Assembly: GCA_023634235.1 (NCBI GenBank)
Contig: JAMKCF010000009.1
Coordinates: 124,001-188,000 of the forward strand
Reading direction: 5' to 3'
Length of the DNA stretch: 64,000 nucleotides
DNA from: Pisaster brevispinus
Lineage: Eukaryota > Echinodermata > Asteroidea > Forcipulatida > Asteriidae
In this document: positions 28,710 through 41,400 of the stretch, in pieces
Layout of the letters: each line of letters begins with the position of its first letter
Numbering within the stretch: position 1 is the stretch's first letter
Notes under the pieces: generated by a model
Databases searched by the model: none
Seen by the model: the letters and a program-made list of their open reading frames with translations, nothing else
What the model was told of the DNA's origin: nothing
Made by a program: the position numbers and the translations under genes

Positions 28710-31700
28710 TATGTACTACAAGTACATCTACTGCTTCACTCAGTATCATATCTGCTGTACAGTGTATTTGTAGGCACCCAACATGATTATAGTGCTTTGG
28801 TATAGTACTGTATACCTACATGTATGTAGTTCACTTTGTCCCTCAACTCAAGATTGTTGCAAGACACCATACAGACAAAAATGGCACACACTACATGGAG
28901 ATAGAGCTCCCTTATACCACTTACGACAGAAAAGGTTAAGGGTCCCATCACTGATGAATCCAAGCATGGGGCCAGACTCCATCAGCCTCAGGGTAAGCGG
29001 TGAGGTAAGATGACATCACTGACCCACTTCACAAGTCATAATGGAGGTATTGTTTAGACAAGACCCAAGAATGTCAATCTCTCACCTACTTGTTGGCATT
29101 AGGTCTCCCATGAGGGCCCCCCCCACCTCCCCAATTTTACTTTCAGATATCTTGATGCAAGAACAAATTAAAAGCTTCCTCTTTGGAAGGAAGAGCCATG
29201 TTTACTTGCTTGATGTCCATGCACTGTTCACTCCCAGCTCCTATGGTTCACTGAAGATGATTCTGTCGTATAGAAATTACTGCATACTACAATTCGCAAA
29301 GAGCTCCACCATAAATGAGACCAGGCTGGCAAAATAGACCTTTCCTTGCTTTTGACCCCCGTGTAATAACCCAGTTCAGATTATAACAAGTTCCTCACAC
29401 CGTGAATTGGGTTTCCAGCTCCCCCCCCCCTGATTACACTGGCTTTTATCCCAAATCAAAGAACTGATCATTTCCTCACCTTCTTCCCTTCACAGGTTTC
29501 TTTTACACTTCTGAGGATCCATTGGTCTCATACACCAGAGATCATAACGATACTAATATCAAATAAGAACTCACCCGTGTGTAATGATCATGAAACCATT
29601 TCACCATATAAATCCCATCACCTTATCCACGACGATGGAATCAGCGGTCAACAACCTTGTTGTTCCACGAGGAGAGACAATTCTTGAACTTCAGACCAGG
29701 TAATAAACTAAATATGACCACTGATCAAACCCAACACCTCCATAGACACCACAGTGTAAACATCCATTGCTAAGAATGTCAAGTTCACAAAACTCACTCA
29801 AACACTCAGATGTTCAGACCCCACAGATGTGTTTAACATTAGAGGTCAAAGTCATTCACCTGCTGCTTCAACAGTACACCAACTGTGGTTCTGTACTGCA
29901 ATGTGTACCATGGAAACTGGATGTCGCTGCCATAATATGAGATTTTTAGTGGCAATGCCAAGGTCTGTTGCAGCCCCATAAAAAACAAAATCACAGGCAG
30001 CAAAATGAGTTATCACTCCATTAAAGCTGTAGTTCCTTGACACAGAAGTACAACCTTGAAGGGAAGATACACGTAGTACAACTGTGATAATGAAATCATA
30101 ATGATTAAAACAAGTAAACCAATAATAACATGCTTTCAAAATTTGAAAAAAGTAACACCTAGTACTGCTTAATAATGTGCTTGCACAATTACATCACACA
30201 GAGAACTTTTTGCAATATGTGCGTTTTGTTGCCACTAGCATTTGAGAAAGACTCTGCTTGGGTTGAAATGGGAGGCTTTTGACTATTTCCAATGCTCCTA
30301 CTACTACTACATTTACAGGTCAATCTGGCGTTTAGTAGTACCAGCAGTTTGCAACCTCAACGGCAGTAGACAAACATCACGACAAGTTCTTATTTAAACT
30401 CGGTAGTCTCCCTATTCCCAAGCTACTACGCGGTAAAGTAGAACAGCATGACAACTTCTAACAAGCACAATCTATACTCAGCAATGAAGAATAGCACATG
30501 GTGATATTGCAAACTGAACAAAATATATCAATATTCCACCATGCAATGCCTTACAGATTGCATTAGCTATGTCTTTTTTTCAAGATAATTTCCAATCAAT
30601 GCATTCATGTACTTTGTTTTTCTTTATAAACACGCACCTACCTGTTGGAAGTCTCGGACTTATAAACAAAAACAAATATTCCCTATCTGTTGTCCACCTC
30701 CACGATGTAAACAAACTTTCCAAACTAAACTACTGACAATCTGAGCTGCTCGTTGCCTCAATTAGTCTCTTTAATCAATACTTTGAAGCATCGCATTGAC
30801 ATGCATCATCAACCAAGTACACATAATTACACTCGTAATATTGATCCCCAAATTTTTTTTACACAGTGGGAACTTATTTTCACTGAGGTTCCCCCTAAGA
30901 ACAACTGAATAGACCCAGTGTGCCGTGGTAAATCAGAATCCACACACAACAGGACAATGGGAAGGGGATTATAGCATTCTTGATGGAATTACGCTATCTG
31001 CTTATTGTGCAGTCCGATTGTGATGACGACTTTACAGAATAAATCATGCAGTAGCATTGTATACTCTCTACAAGTCTTGTAGTCTCTCTAAAAGACAATT
31101 ATTATTCATAGGGCAGTTTGGTAATTCATAACTTGGAATAAACACAACTTTACAGAAGATTTCTTATCCCACAAGGAATGTAATGCTATTCTCAAAAGGA
31201 AAAACCTCTTAAATTATGTCCTACATGATGATGTATGTTTTTTTAAAGGAAAATGTCTACCCCCCCTCACACGAAAACAATTCTTGTACTTCAGGAATCA
31301 CAGTATTTTTGACAGCGTGTGGCGTGTGTAATCAAATTTATGTGGTGCAGATCATTGTTGCCATTATTACTATTCTTTTTTTGGCAAGTCATAAGAGTAA
31401 ACAATACGCAGTCAAAATAAGAAAAAACTGTCAGGAAATTAGCCTTTAAAATGGCCCTCATTTGGTCAAAAATACCATCAACCGAGATCCTACATTACTC
31501 CACCAAACTCCCAAACCAAACTCTTTGCAGAGAACAGAGCTTCACTTCAGATGTTTACTCCTCATCCGTGTAAAACGGATTCAAATCCTGTGCAGTGCAC
31601 ATGTCATTGTGATGGGATGGGGGGCAGTAATTCTTGTAACTGTGTACTCATTATCTACCCGGGATGACTCCACTCATGGATCACTTGTAAGGTCAACCGA

Positions 31701-32719
31701 GGGGTTAACTACCCATTTCCTACAAATTTAACCCAACATTTTGTATAATTGTTGGCATTTTCAACCTGTGAGGTAATGCTTCAGTAAGCCCACCCCCACT
31801 CCAACAAGAAAGTGTTCAGTATGGTTTTGTTAAAGGTAAATACAGCAGAGTCTTTATTTTGGTGATAGTGATACTAATTGCCAGAGAACCAATAAGCTAA
31901 CCATTTGTGACTGTTTCCTAATAAATTTCAGACAACTTTGGTGAAAGTATTTGTGAGTGAAAGTGGAGTTGTCCATAAATCTAACTAATCATTCATAAAA
32001 ACTTCTGAATAACTGAAAAACTAACAAACACAAACACAAACACATCATGAATCAAGTACCTGCAGTTCATTCCATCCCAATTAATGAGGTCAACTCAACA
32101 GTTTACTGACATTGAGGTCCTGGCTGCAGGATTAATATACGAGGTTTCTTGAGGACATTTCACACAAGGACTATCAAACCAAGCCCAGACAAGCATTCTT
32201 CTTTCAGGATGTACCAACTTAAACACAAAGCCCCCGGTTAATGACCAATTTCCTTAAATTATTACAGGTACCTGAAGGTTATTGTTAAAAGTTTCCTGTC
32301 ATTTTAATGCATTGTGTTATTGAGCCAAGTACATCATACATGCATGCAAGTCCGTGATCATAACAATATCTGAGACCAAGTTCAAGAAGATTGTCAACAT
32401 TAGTGAAAACTGTACAATTACTCATTGTAGAGAATGGGTTGTTACAATTCAAAGAGTTCAAATCGGCAAATTTGATTAACATTTAAGTACTGCAAAATCC
32501 CATAAATAGGCGTAAACATGTAACAATATATTTTTTCCACTGGAGCTACAAGTTCTTTACATTTGGATGATTTTCCCCTTGAGCATTTCCAACTCAAGCC
32601 TAACATCAGAGAGGTGCCAAGCAATAGTGGCATATGACTCTCTTCATGCCTTCCTGAACATGTCACAAACACATATTTCATTTTAGTGTATTTCTGTAAA
32701 TAATTTTGGGTCGAGCAAA

Positions 32720-32765
32720 GAAAAACTTACCAGAGCAGGATTTGAACCTGCAACCTCCTTTGCAA
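32720..32765 (-). repeat. tRNA-like B-box fragment
   Basis: The minus strand reads GTTGCAGGTTCAAATCCTGC, a good pol III B-box and T-arm. No matching A-box lies upstream, so it is a SINE remnant. Confidence 0.45.
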
Positions 32766-33527
32766 ATATTGTGTAAAAACACTATGATGAAAGCAAACAG
32801 CACTATTTCCAGGGATAGGTCCACAGTCTAAATTTTAAGAAGATTTTGATGAAAGCACTATTGCCCTTCCTCTAGGATAGGTCCACAGTCTAAGTTTTAA
32901 GAGCAGTGTGACGAAAGCAAAGAATACCATTGCCCTTCCTGCTGCTGTAAGACAGATCTACAGTCTAAATTTGATGCCAGATCTCTCACCTGTTTTATAA
33001 CAGAAAAACTACATACATTCTGTTGACCACTCATTTACAAACCTACAGTGTATCTATAATATATCACACGTACAAACTAGCAGGAATATCTTCCATTTGA
33101 CCCAGAGCATATTTTACACTTGCGCCCAAGACTGAATTGTCCCTGATCATGTTATTCACACCTCCTTTCATCGAGACAACCCCTTTGCAGACATATTCTG
33201 CATGCCACTATAATAACTCAGTTCCTTGCTCTCTGAAGTGTCCCAGTTATTTTTAACTTGGAGAACAGGTGGTGACAATGATATTCTATCCCAATGTTTC
33301 AAGGATTGATATTTCCCCAGCAATCTTTTGGAAATTGTTGGAGTAACTCAACCCCCTTCCTATAAAGTATGTATTGTAACCTATTCACTGAGCTCCATTT
33401 ATTGCTTCTGGATTGTTGTGCATGTAAACAAGTCTTCTCAAGGAACCAAAATCTTAACCACACATGAAAATCTACCTACCAATGTAATTTGCCGCATGGT
33501 TTTGGTGAACTTGCCTCAAGTTCTGGC

Positions 33528-33735
33528 TGCCTAGATGTCAGAGTGTGGATTCGAATCCAATTCAAACCAAGCATGGTGGTGCTTGTATACTTAGCCAAAA
33601 TATTCTTCCATAATTTGCTTCTCTTCACCCAGGTGCAAATGGGTTTGTGTTTAAATGGTTGAGATGGTAAGTGTTTGACTATAATGTCTAAGCCCAAGGA
33701 AGCAGCTTGAGGTTGTTGTAAGCCCCCCCAGGGAG
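33528..33735 (+). repeat. tRNA-derived SINE
   Basis: The B-box GATTCGAATCC on the plus strand is followed by a body containing CTCTTCACCCAGGTGCAAAT and a tail with CAAGGAAGCAGCTTGAGG. The CACCCAG and GTAAGT in this body look like splice sites but belong to the repeat. Confidence 0.55.
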
Positions 33736-36449
33736 ACAAGACAAATTTAGGAAAGGTTTAGGAATGCCCGATAAACAGGAATATCAATATTATTAAAGCC
33801 CATCAGCAGGGACTTGACAATGACATCGTCACTTCAATATGCTCCTTTTGATTTTTGACTAGACTCTGAAACACACAAAAATGATCTTAACACATTCTGA
33901 CACAACACAAGATGACTTTCATCACTTCACTGAAACAGTTTACATACAATGCAGGTAACCAACCTCAACCCAAAATACAGAGCAACAAAACAAAATCACA
34001 CCATACCCGAATTCCAACGTCACCAGTCCATGAAAAATTCACAATCAAAAACATTTCAGAAATGCCTCGCTTGGCCTTCCCTCCTAATTTACCTGAGTTC
34101 AATAACTTTCCATTCCAACACATAAACATCTCGTCTTTCAGCTATTCAAATTCCACATTACCAAACATCACAAGTGCTTTTGTGTTAATAATACAACCTC
34201 AGTCTTTCTCCCCAAACCCAAGGCCTTAAAAACAATGTTACCAACCAAAAACACCTGGAGGGAATCCAAGTATACTGTGGCCTTTATTTATAATGTCTAC
34301 ACTGCTGTTTTGCACCCCTGTGTGATCACAATTTAATTCTTCTGTCTGTCTAGACCAACACACCCTGTAGCCTCAAACAATGCAATCTCCATGAGCCAGC
34401 TCTCTACTTCAGGGCTCCCAATTCACTCTATCAGAACACATTTGAGGATGCCTTGTTAGGTAAAATCAAGGCTGTGTGCCAAAAAGAATCTGCTTCCATA
34501 GCTGGATGCAAGTTTTCAGTGTTGGTAAATAATTGAAGTTAAATGCTACCCCGCTATGACCGTCCTGATTCCAAATTAACCTGCTGCATACTGCAGCTGA
34601 GGCCATCGCAAATAATCAAAGGACACCAAATGGAAGGTGTAACTCAGTATTCACACTTGTCCTCAATTTAATTGACAACTTGCTCAAATCATTAGGTAAG
34701 TACTTAGAATGTTCCCAAGTTCTCAGAGCATTTTGTGTCATTATAATGAAGGTCTGACATTATCAGTTTCACTTGATCAAAGTTGATGGCTTTCTTCAGA
34801 TAAAGAAATGGGGTTAAAAGTGCTCTGATGTAGTTCTCTAGTAGTATAATGAATAAGTTTAACAACCAGTGTAGCGGTACATGTACTTACAATTCAAGCA
34901 AATGCACAGGATTGGAGGACACAAATGGTCAAGTAGTTTAAGAGTACAACACCACTCACTGTGACTTGTTGGCCGAATTCAAAAGTTACTCCAAAGTATA
35001 ATCCATGCCCTTGTATAAAGTGTTGCTGTCCGTACCGCTTTCCACACATTGATGGATGCATACACTGTAACGGGGGACGACACAACAATGCTACTGTGTG
35101 AAACTATAGAGCTTGGTGAACGTGAACTTATCCAGTACAGAATGCGCAAGTGTCCCATCAAACACCCCTACATCCATCATGTAGCCTAATACTCCATATA
35201 TGCAGCCTTGAAAGAGTACAGAAAGAAAACGCTTCAAAAGATTTGGTTCCACAATGCGTCCTCATTATGTGAGAAGGGGGGGGGGGTGAATGAAAAGCAA
35301 TTCAGTGATTGACAATGGGGTTAAGCGTAAAGGTAATGCACTGCAGGAAAGCACAGTAGGGGAGACTTGAGTATGTATGTGTTGGACACCATTTAGGTTT
35401 GTGTTCAACATCATACCCCTAGCTGTTGACTTATAACACAAAATGAAGTCAAGCATAACGAAAGAGGGGTACTGTATTCTACTTCGCCTCCTGGATGGTG
35501 ACATGGGTGCATCATGTACACGTATACATGGCATGAATAACAACTTTGGAGTTCCATGCAACCCTGTCGAGGCCTCTGCGTTCTTATTTATATGTACAGT
35601 TCATTGTGTTAGATCATGGTTAGACTATGGAGGTGGGAAATCTGATTCTGAACAACTGTGGCATGGGCCAATATGCTTGGCCTGACACAAAAATATGGGG
35701 GTACAGCAGCCATGGGAGAACATGGTACTGGTACTGGGCGAGAATAACCAAGGATGCATGAACAATGCACTCATGGAAAAACTACTGTAGGTAAACAAGA
35801 TCCAGATACCTGCTGATTGGTTCAAGGTAGAGCAGGACATGGCATGAATATTCAGAGAATAGTATCCTTGCCTCGTGAATATTCAGACATCACAATGCTG
35901 TGAATGCATCCATACTGTACAACATGGGAGAATGAAGAGTGCTCTTGCATTTGATAACAATCAACAGAAATATGTTTTATTGAAGGCAACAAATTCTGAT
36001 AAAGCTCCTTTTAACTGTGTTTTACATTCAATGAGTTATTGTCACAACATTGATTTCAAATCCCCAAGTATATTGGAATGTTGTTATAAACAAAGTGGAA
36101 CCTACTCATAAATCCATGTCCTGCAGTCATGTAAACCTTCTTTGTTCCATTCTCTATAAATTTATATCCTTAAATTACAATTCTAATAATATACATGTAG
36201 TTGTAAACAGTGCTATAGTCATCATCCACAGTGCAAGGTCTAGTCCTTGCTATAATGTCCCAACAGTAACACAATAATGGAACTCGTGAGGATTTCTACC
36301 TCCTGTCAAAATTCAGTTTGCAATAACACTGTGTGATAACATCTACTTGCTGAACAGAAGTGTGATATATTGGTTTCAACGGCTCAACTAGCCTGCTCTA
36401 GTCATCGTCAGGAGGTTTTCCCAATCTTCTCCAAAGCAGCAGATAATTA

Positions 36450-36545
36450 GTAGGACAAGTTCTTATTGAACTACATGTAGGTGATCTCCAAATTCACCAT
36501 CTACTCCACCGCACTAGTAGCAGGACAAGTTCTTATAAGAACATT
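36450..36545. repeat. Two-copy tandem repeat, GACAAGTTCTTAT unit
   Basis: TAGTAGGACAAGTTCTTAT and TAGCAGGACAAGTTCTTAT occur about 68 bp apart, and a third related block lies at 30,375-30,400. Family not identified. Confidence 0.5.
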
Positions 36546-36706
36546 TCTACACATCAAGTAGATATTACCATTTTCTGTATGATATTACCATATTGTGTTA
36601 CTGAAAAGCCAAGGAGTAAATATATACATATATATTTTTTGATATGAGATACCACCTAACATCACAAGGCTGGAAGGCCACTTCAAGGTGAGGGCAACAC
36701 TTAACT

Positions 36707-37713
36707 AAGGCTGTGCGTAAACGGTTTATTTTGTAACCGTGTAACCGTTTCCAAAACGGTCGGTTACACGTGTAACCGACCGTTTCGGGAAAAAATGGAG
36801 TTCAAAAAATTTGAAAAAAGAGCACGATGTTCACTGCCATCGAACGGATTTTTGTCGGGGATGAATCACATAATGGAAACTTACTTGTAGGTGAAATTGT
36901 ATCCAGTGAAATAAACAATCTTTGTCATTCAAGTGTCCGCCGTGTTTCTTCATCAATAAAGTGCATTTTTAAGCCGCCGCACTGTCATACTGCACAGGCT
37001 TGGCGCAACCGCAACAAGAAAGCTGACATGACGCAACACGTGACCTGACAGGTGACCGACACCAAACCTGATTACTCGACAGTGCTGATTGTATAAGAGT
37101 GGTTACAGTACATGAGCAGTGATAGGTCCAGAAGCAGCCAGCGGTGACAGGTCAAAAAGCAGCCAGCGTGCACTCTCCCACCGTTTCACCCCATTATGTT
37201 ATGTATAATATTTCTAAATCCGCTTCCTTTGTGGAAGCCGCCTTTATCTACAATGTAGCTAAGAAAGTTGGACGCTGTCATTTATCTACTCAAAGAAAGT
37301 TCAGTGTCGGCTAGTTTTCTTTGATGGTGAACCCGCTATTGAACGCGCGCACTCTCAATGGGCCAAACCTGTCCAAGATTTTCTTAAGACTTATCTTGCC
37401 TCTATTGTCTGCCACTTACCAGGGTCCCCTCTGTGGTTATTTTCGTAGACAAAACATGAAGACGAAGACTATTATTCGCGGCGCACCTCGAAGATCTGAC
37501 ATGTTTACGCTCACGCTCGACGAAAAAAATAAATAAGAACTGACAGGAGAATAGAAGATCGCGACTTGCGGTCTAAAACATTTACGGATTTACTAATTTC
37601 AACAAAGCACCATTTTTAGAACTGGTTTTACGGTTACCCGAACCGAAAAAACGTAAACGTGTAACCGAATAATCGGTCGGTTAACCGTGTAACCGTGTAA
37701 CCGTCACAGGCTT
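36707..37713. mobile_element. hAT-like non-autonomous element, about 1 kb
   Basis: Flanked by an identical 10-bp direct repeat ACACTTAACT (36,697-36,706 and 37,714-37,723). Ends are imperfect inverted repeats (AAGGCTGTG / CACAGGCTT). Both subterminal zones consist of many GTAACCGT-type repeats in both orientations, including a 32-bp perfect palindrome at 36,754-36,785. The 8-10 bp duplication and the GGCTGTG start suggest hAT. No transposase is encoded. Confidence 0.75.
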
Positions 37714-37899
37714 ACACTTAACTGATTCAGGCTGTTGACCCAAATCAAATGTCACCAGGGGCACATTGTCACCTGCTCCATCAGGGGCTGAAACAGGGTT
37801 ACTCCTTTCACAGTCTGGAAGAATGTAGGCATGGGGATCATCCACTAGGAGACTGGCTGGTAGAGCAGAATGCACTACCTTCCCAACTTTTTACAAAGC

Positions 37900-38010
37900 T
37901 TTTTACAAAGGGCACAAATGTAATGACCGGGATTCGAACCCACACTCTGCTGCTGACAACACTGCAGAGTTCTCCCCATGTACAAGCTAGCGAATTGCGT
38001 GCCAATACGC
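37900..38010 (-). repeat. tRNA-derived SINE
   Basis: The minus strand reads GTGGGTTCGAATCCCGG, a consensus B-box. A diverged A-box region lies upstream and a body continues to lower coordinates. The 132-codon plus-strand open frame across it is a by-product. Confidence 0.6.
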
Positions 38011-38282
38011 CCAAATTTCGGCCAAACATAAAACAATTTGGGTCCAAAATGCCCCACAGTTCTGGAAAAAAACCTAGGGAGAACCTACACCAGAGCTTGG
38101 GTCCGGTGGATCGATACTCTGCCAAAGCAATACCTCAAATCACATAATGCCAACATGTTTTTCATTAAACTCTGTGGGCAGATGCAACTGACTCTCTTGA
38201 CAACAATCAAAAGTGGTAACTCGCAGCGTTTTTTTATTTATTAACCATACAAAGATTTGTGAGTCATTTCATTCAGTTTTAA

Positions 38283-38496
38283 GGGCCTTGTCACACGAGG
38301 CAACTTTTACAGCCAACTTGGAGGCAACCAACTGCAGTGCTTGCTACAGGACCACTTTGGTAGCAAATGAGTCATTTTTCAAACAATGTCTTATGATCCC
38401 CAAGAAAAATATATGAACATTGAGTTGTGAATGTCTTTTCTTCATGAAGATTGCCTGGAACTGGTTGCCTGTAAATTGCCCCGTGTGACATGGCCC
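38283..38496. mobile_element. PIF/Harbinger-like miniature element, 214 bp
   Basis: Inverted ends GGGCCTTGTCACACGAGGCAA and (reverse complement) GGGCCATGTCACACGGGGCAA. Flanked by TAA on both sides (38,280-38,282 and 38,497-38,499), the three-base duplication typical of PIF/Harbinger. No coding capacity. Confidence 0.75.
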
Positions 38497-38499
38497 TAA

Positions 38500-41400
38500 T
38501 GGCTGCTGAAAATGGTGGAAGATGAAGCCAAAAGCTGTTCCTTGTTTTGTCTTTCTTTTCATCAGAATGCACATCACTCAGCATCCAGCAAGCAGATGTG
38601 AACCATTAAATATTCAATGGAATACACAAAGGGTTGGGGGAGGGGAGTAAAATTGCATTCGAGACTGATTTATGAAACATGCATTAGGGGCAGAATGGAG
38701 ACCCAGATGAATCATGTCACATCATATATCTTTCACTCAAATCTGGGTCAGTCGGACATGAAGCAAAAATGTTCCATGAGTGCAGGTGCTGTCCCCGGGA
38801 GGGGTACTCTTTTCCTTAATGTCCAAACATTTTGTATAGATGGGCTGGAGAGGCTGAAATTCTCCGTTGAATGCCCTTGATGGTTTCTGGATTCTCATTA
38901 CGGTAGGATTAACCCTCTGAGAGGGGCAACATGTACGACGCTTGAACCTGTATGTTCAAGATGTCTATAAATGGACTTGCATAATGGTTGAGTACATTTT
39001 AATCACCATCAAAAATGTTTCCAAACTTCAGGCTAAAATTTAGATTAATTTCACAGATGGGTAAGAACTTGGCTGCCAATAAAAAACAATATTCCGCCAC
39101 CACAATTTTTATTACAGTGTTTTATCAGACTTTTTCCCACCCAAAGCTAACCCTAAGTCCACCCCAAACCATCAAAATTCAAATGCATGTTTTGTTTGAT
39201 TCTGTTGGACTGAGGACATCACTAGTAGACTGATCATGCTTTTTAAAAACATGGGATCAGACACTTTACATTTTGTAACTCCTCAATCAGAGTCCAACGG
39301 TTTGAGTGTTGCATTAGGGTGTTGGATTTTGTTTAAGTGAGGAAGTACACATTATGAATATTCATGGAGAGTTAGAGTTGCTGTCAACTCAATCACTGCA
39401 CCTTATCTGAACAACTTGTTCATAAAATTTCAGGGCTAGCTGAATAAATAATGCTTGCTGGAAACGATCAGCCAAATCTCCATTTCATTAGAGAGCTTTT
39501 GAACCACAAACCACAAGTAGGTCAAACGCAAGAAGACAATGCAATTAATTATACTAAAAAGAAACAAGGTAGCTCCTTCAAAACTCAAATGTTCATCTTT
39601 TGTAAATGTTGATCAGAGAGGCTTTATCAGAAACTCTGACATCTCATTCTGAGTCTTTGTTTCTAATTGCAGTTTTCCTGTCTTAACTTCTTGTCATTCA
39701 AGTTTCACAGAGGGATGTGACGGTGGGGTCACAAGCTTCCATAACGACAAAAATAACACTTTCCCAAATCCCAAACTTAGCCCTCCAAGGAAATGAAGAC
39801 TGCCTACGCACTCATGACATGACATTTTCACAATTTTGCCTTTCAAATGTCAATCAAAGTCTTGAAGTTCTACAACTACTTGTTTTCATCCATCCATCTT
39901 TGATATTATTTTGTTCTTTGTTTTGTTTTTAATGCGAGTCAAATGTTCACACAATATGTGCATCACCTAAAAATGAACTCAGAGCAAATGATGCAATTAG
40001 TGGTAAAAGGACAAATAATTCTATGTAGGACTATCATTTGACAAACTCAATATCTGTACTTTTTTCTTGGGGGGGGGGGTGCTGGAAGTGAATAAGATGT
40101 TATATTTGCATCAGGATAAAGAATATGATTTGTGTTGTACCAATGTGTGTTAAGCTTTGTATACTCAGTACTTTCCTGAGTCCTGTGAATAAATCCACAG
40201 GCATAAATGAACCCGTAACCTTTGCCATTCTAGAGCGGATATCTGAAGGAAAAAATATGCAATCTCCTTTTTATCAGCAGAGATTGAGATTGTATTACAT
40301 TATAATTAATGCCTCTGTTTATGTACAATGTAGTATGCATATATGCATTTCTTTCTCTGATGCACATAATGCACAACTGCATCTTGCAGAATGGACTTTG
40401 ATCTGCTGTGTTCTTGAATATCAAATTTTCACTGAAAGCTGGGAAAACTCTGAATATCCGGTGTTCAAGTAATTGGAAAACATGCTTAGCAATACACCAT
40501 TATCATGCAACCACTGTCTTGGTCATGTTCCTCGTATCCAATACCAGTAATGAATGTTAATATTCATTGTACAAAAAGGAACCAGACTATTTCTCCTTCC
40601 AGCCTCGGTTTGGTTACATTGATTTGAATGGGATAAAATCAAGATGGACGCACCAAGATAAAGGTCTACAGTGTAGTAGTTGGCACAAATGGATAGCATT
40701 AAGTATTGGTGTCTGCCTCTCTCTTGGGTCTCTCTTGAGTCTCCCCTGATGGAGACTCAAAGCAGAGAGGCAAAACATGTTCAGAAAACCAATAAGACAT
40801 ATCAAGGATCAATTGATAAATCAAACCATGGTTTCCAGTCACTGTCAAATTATCCCCTGTCATAGCAAAATTGTCCCCCACATTGTTAACCACACAGTGA
40901 ACCTGATATTCATTCCCCATCAGTAATGCCAAGGCTTAAATCTGTCAATGGATCACATACATTTGATCATATATTGAATAGATTGAATCAATCATTTGAC
41001 ATGAATTCATGAAGCCATATTTCCTATGTAAATGTACATGTACAACACGCACAGTGATTACGGAGGAAAGCCTTCCTCCATAGAGTAATCCATTGTGCAT
41101 TTCTTCAGAATACATGTATATTGTGTTCATTTGTGTGCAGGCATAAATGTACATTTGAACATGCAGATAGTCAATGGGAGTATTATAAGTTTTGCCATCA
41201 TCCATAATTAAATTGGCATACATGTACTTATTGCTTCTTGTGATATCGTTTCCTCAGTCATAATTATCTAATATATTTGTGCAGCAAATGTACATTACAA
41301 TTGAACATGCAGGGAGAGCCTACATACATGTATGGACTATGAGTTGAGCCAGTAACCACAGAATAATTGGAACCTTAAATTATCATTTTTAAAAACCATC

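Larger units (their letters stand above)
28710..36696. other. About 8 kb without a recognisable gene
   Basis: I see no supported exon except a weak 5' UTR-like segment on the minus strand near 30,651-30,780 (donor CAG/GTAGGTG). It contains SINE pieces at 32,720-32,765 and 33,528-33,735, a pair of repeated blocks sharing GACAAGTTCTTAT (30,370-30,400 and twice at 36,450-36,540) and a G-tract at 35,276-35,286. Confidence 0.5.

Noticed and set aside
33600..33670. Apparent exon with CACCCAG acceptor and GTAAGT donor
   Set aside because: The sequence belongs to the body of a SINE that starts at 33,528, so the splice-like motifs are part of the repeat.
37749..38147. 132-codon plus-strand frame
   Set aside because: It runs antisense through a tRNA-derived SINE, whose B-box explains the sequence.
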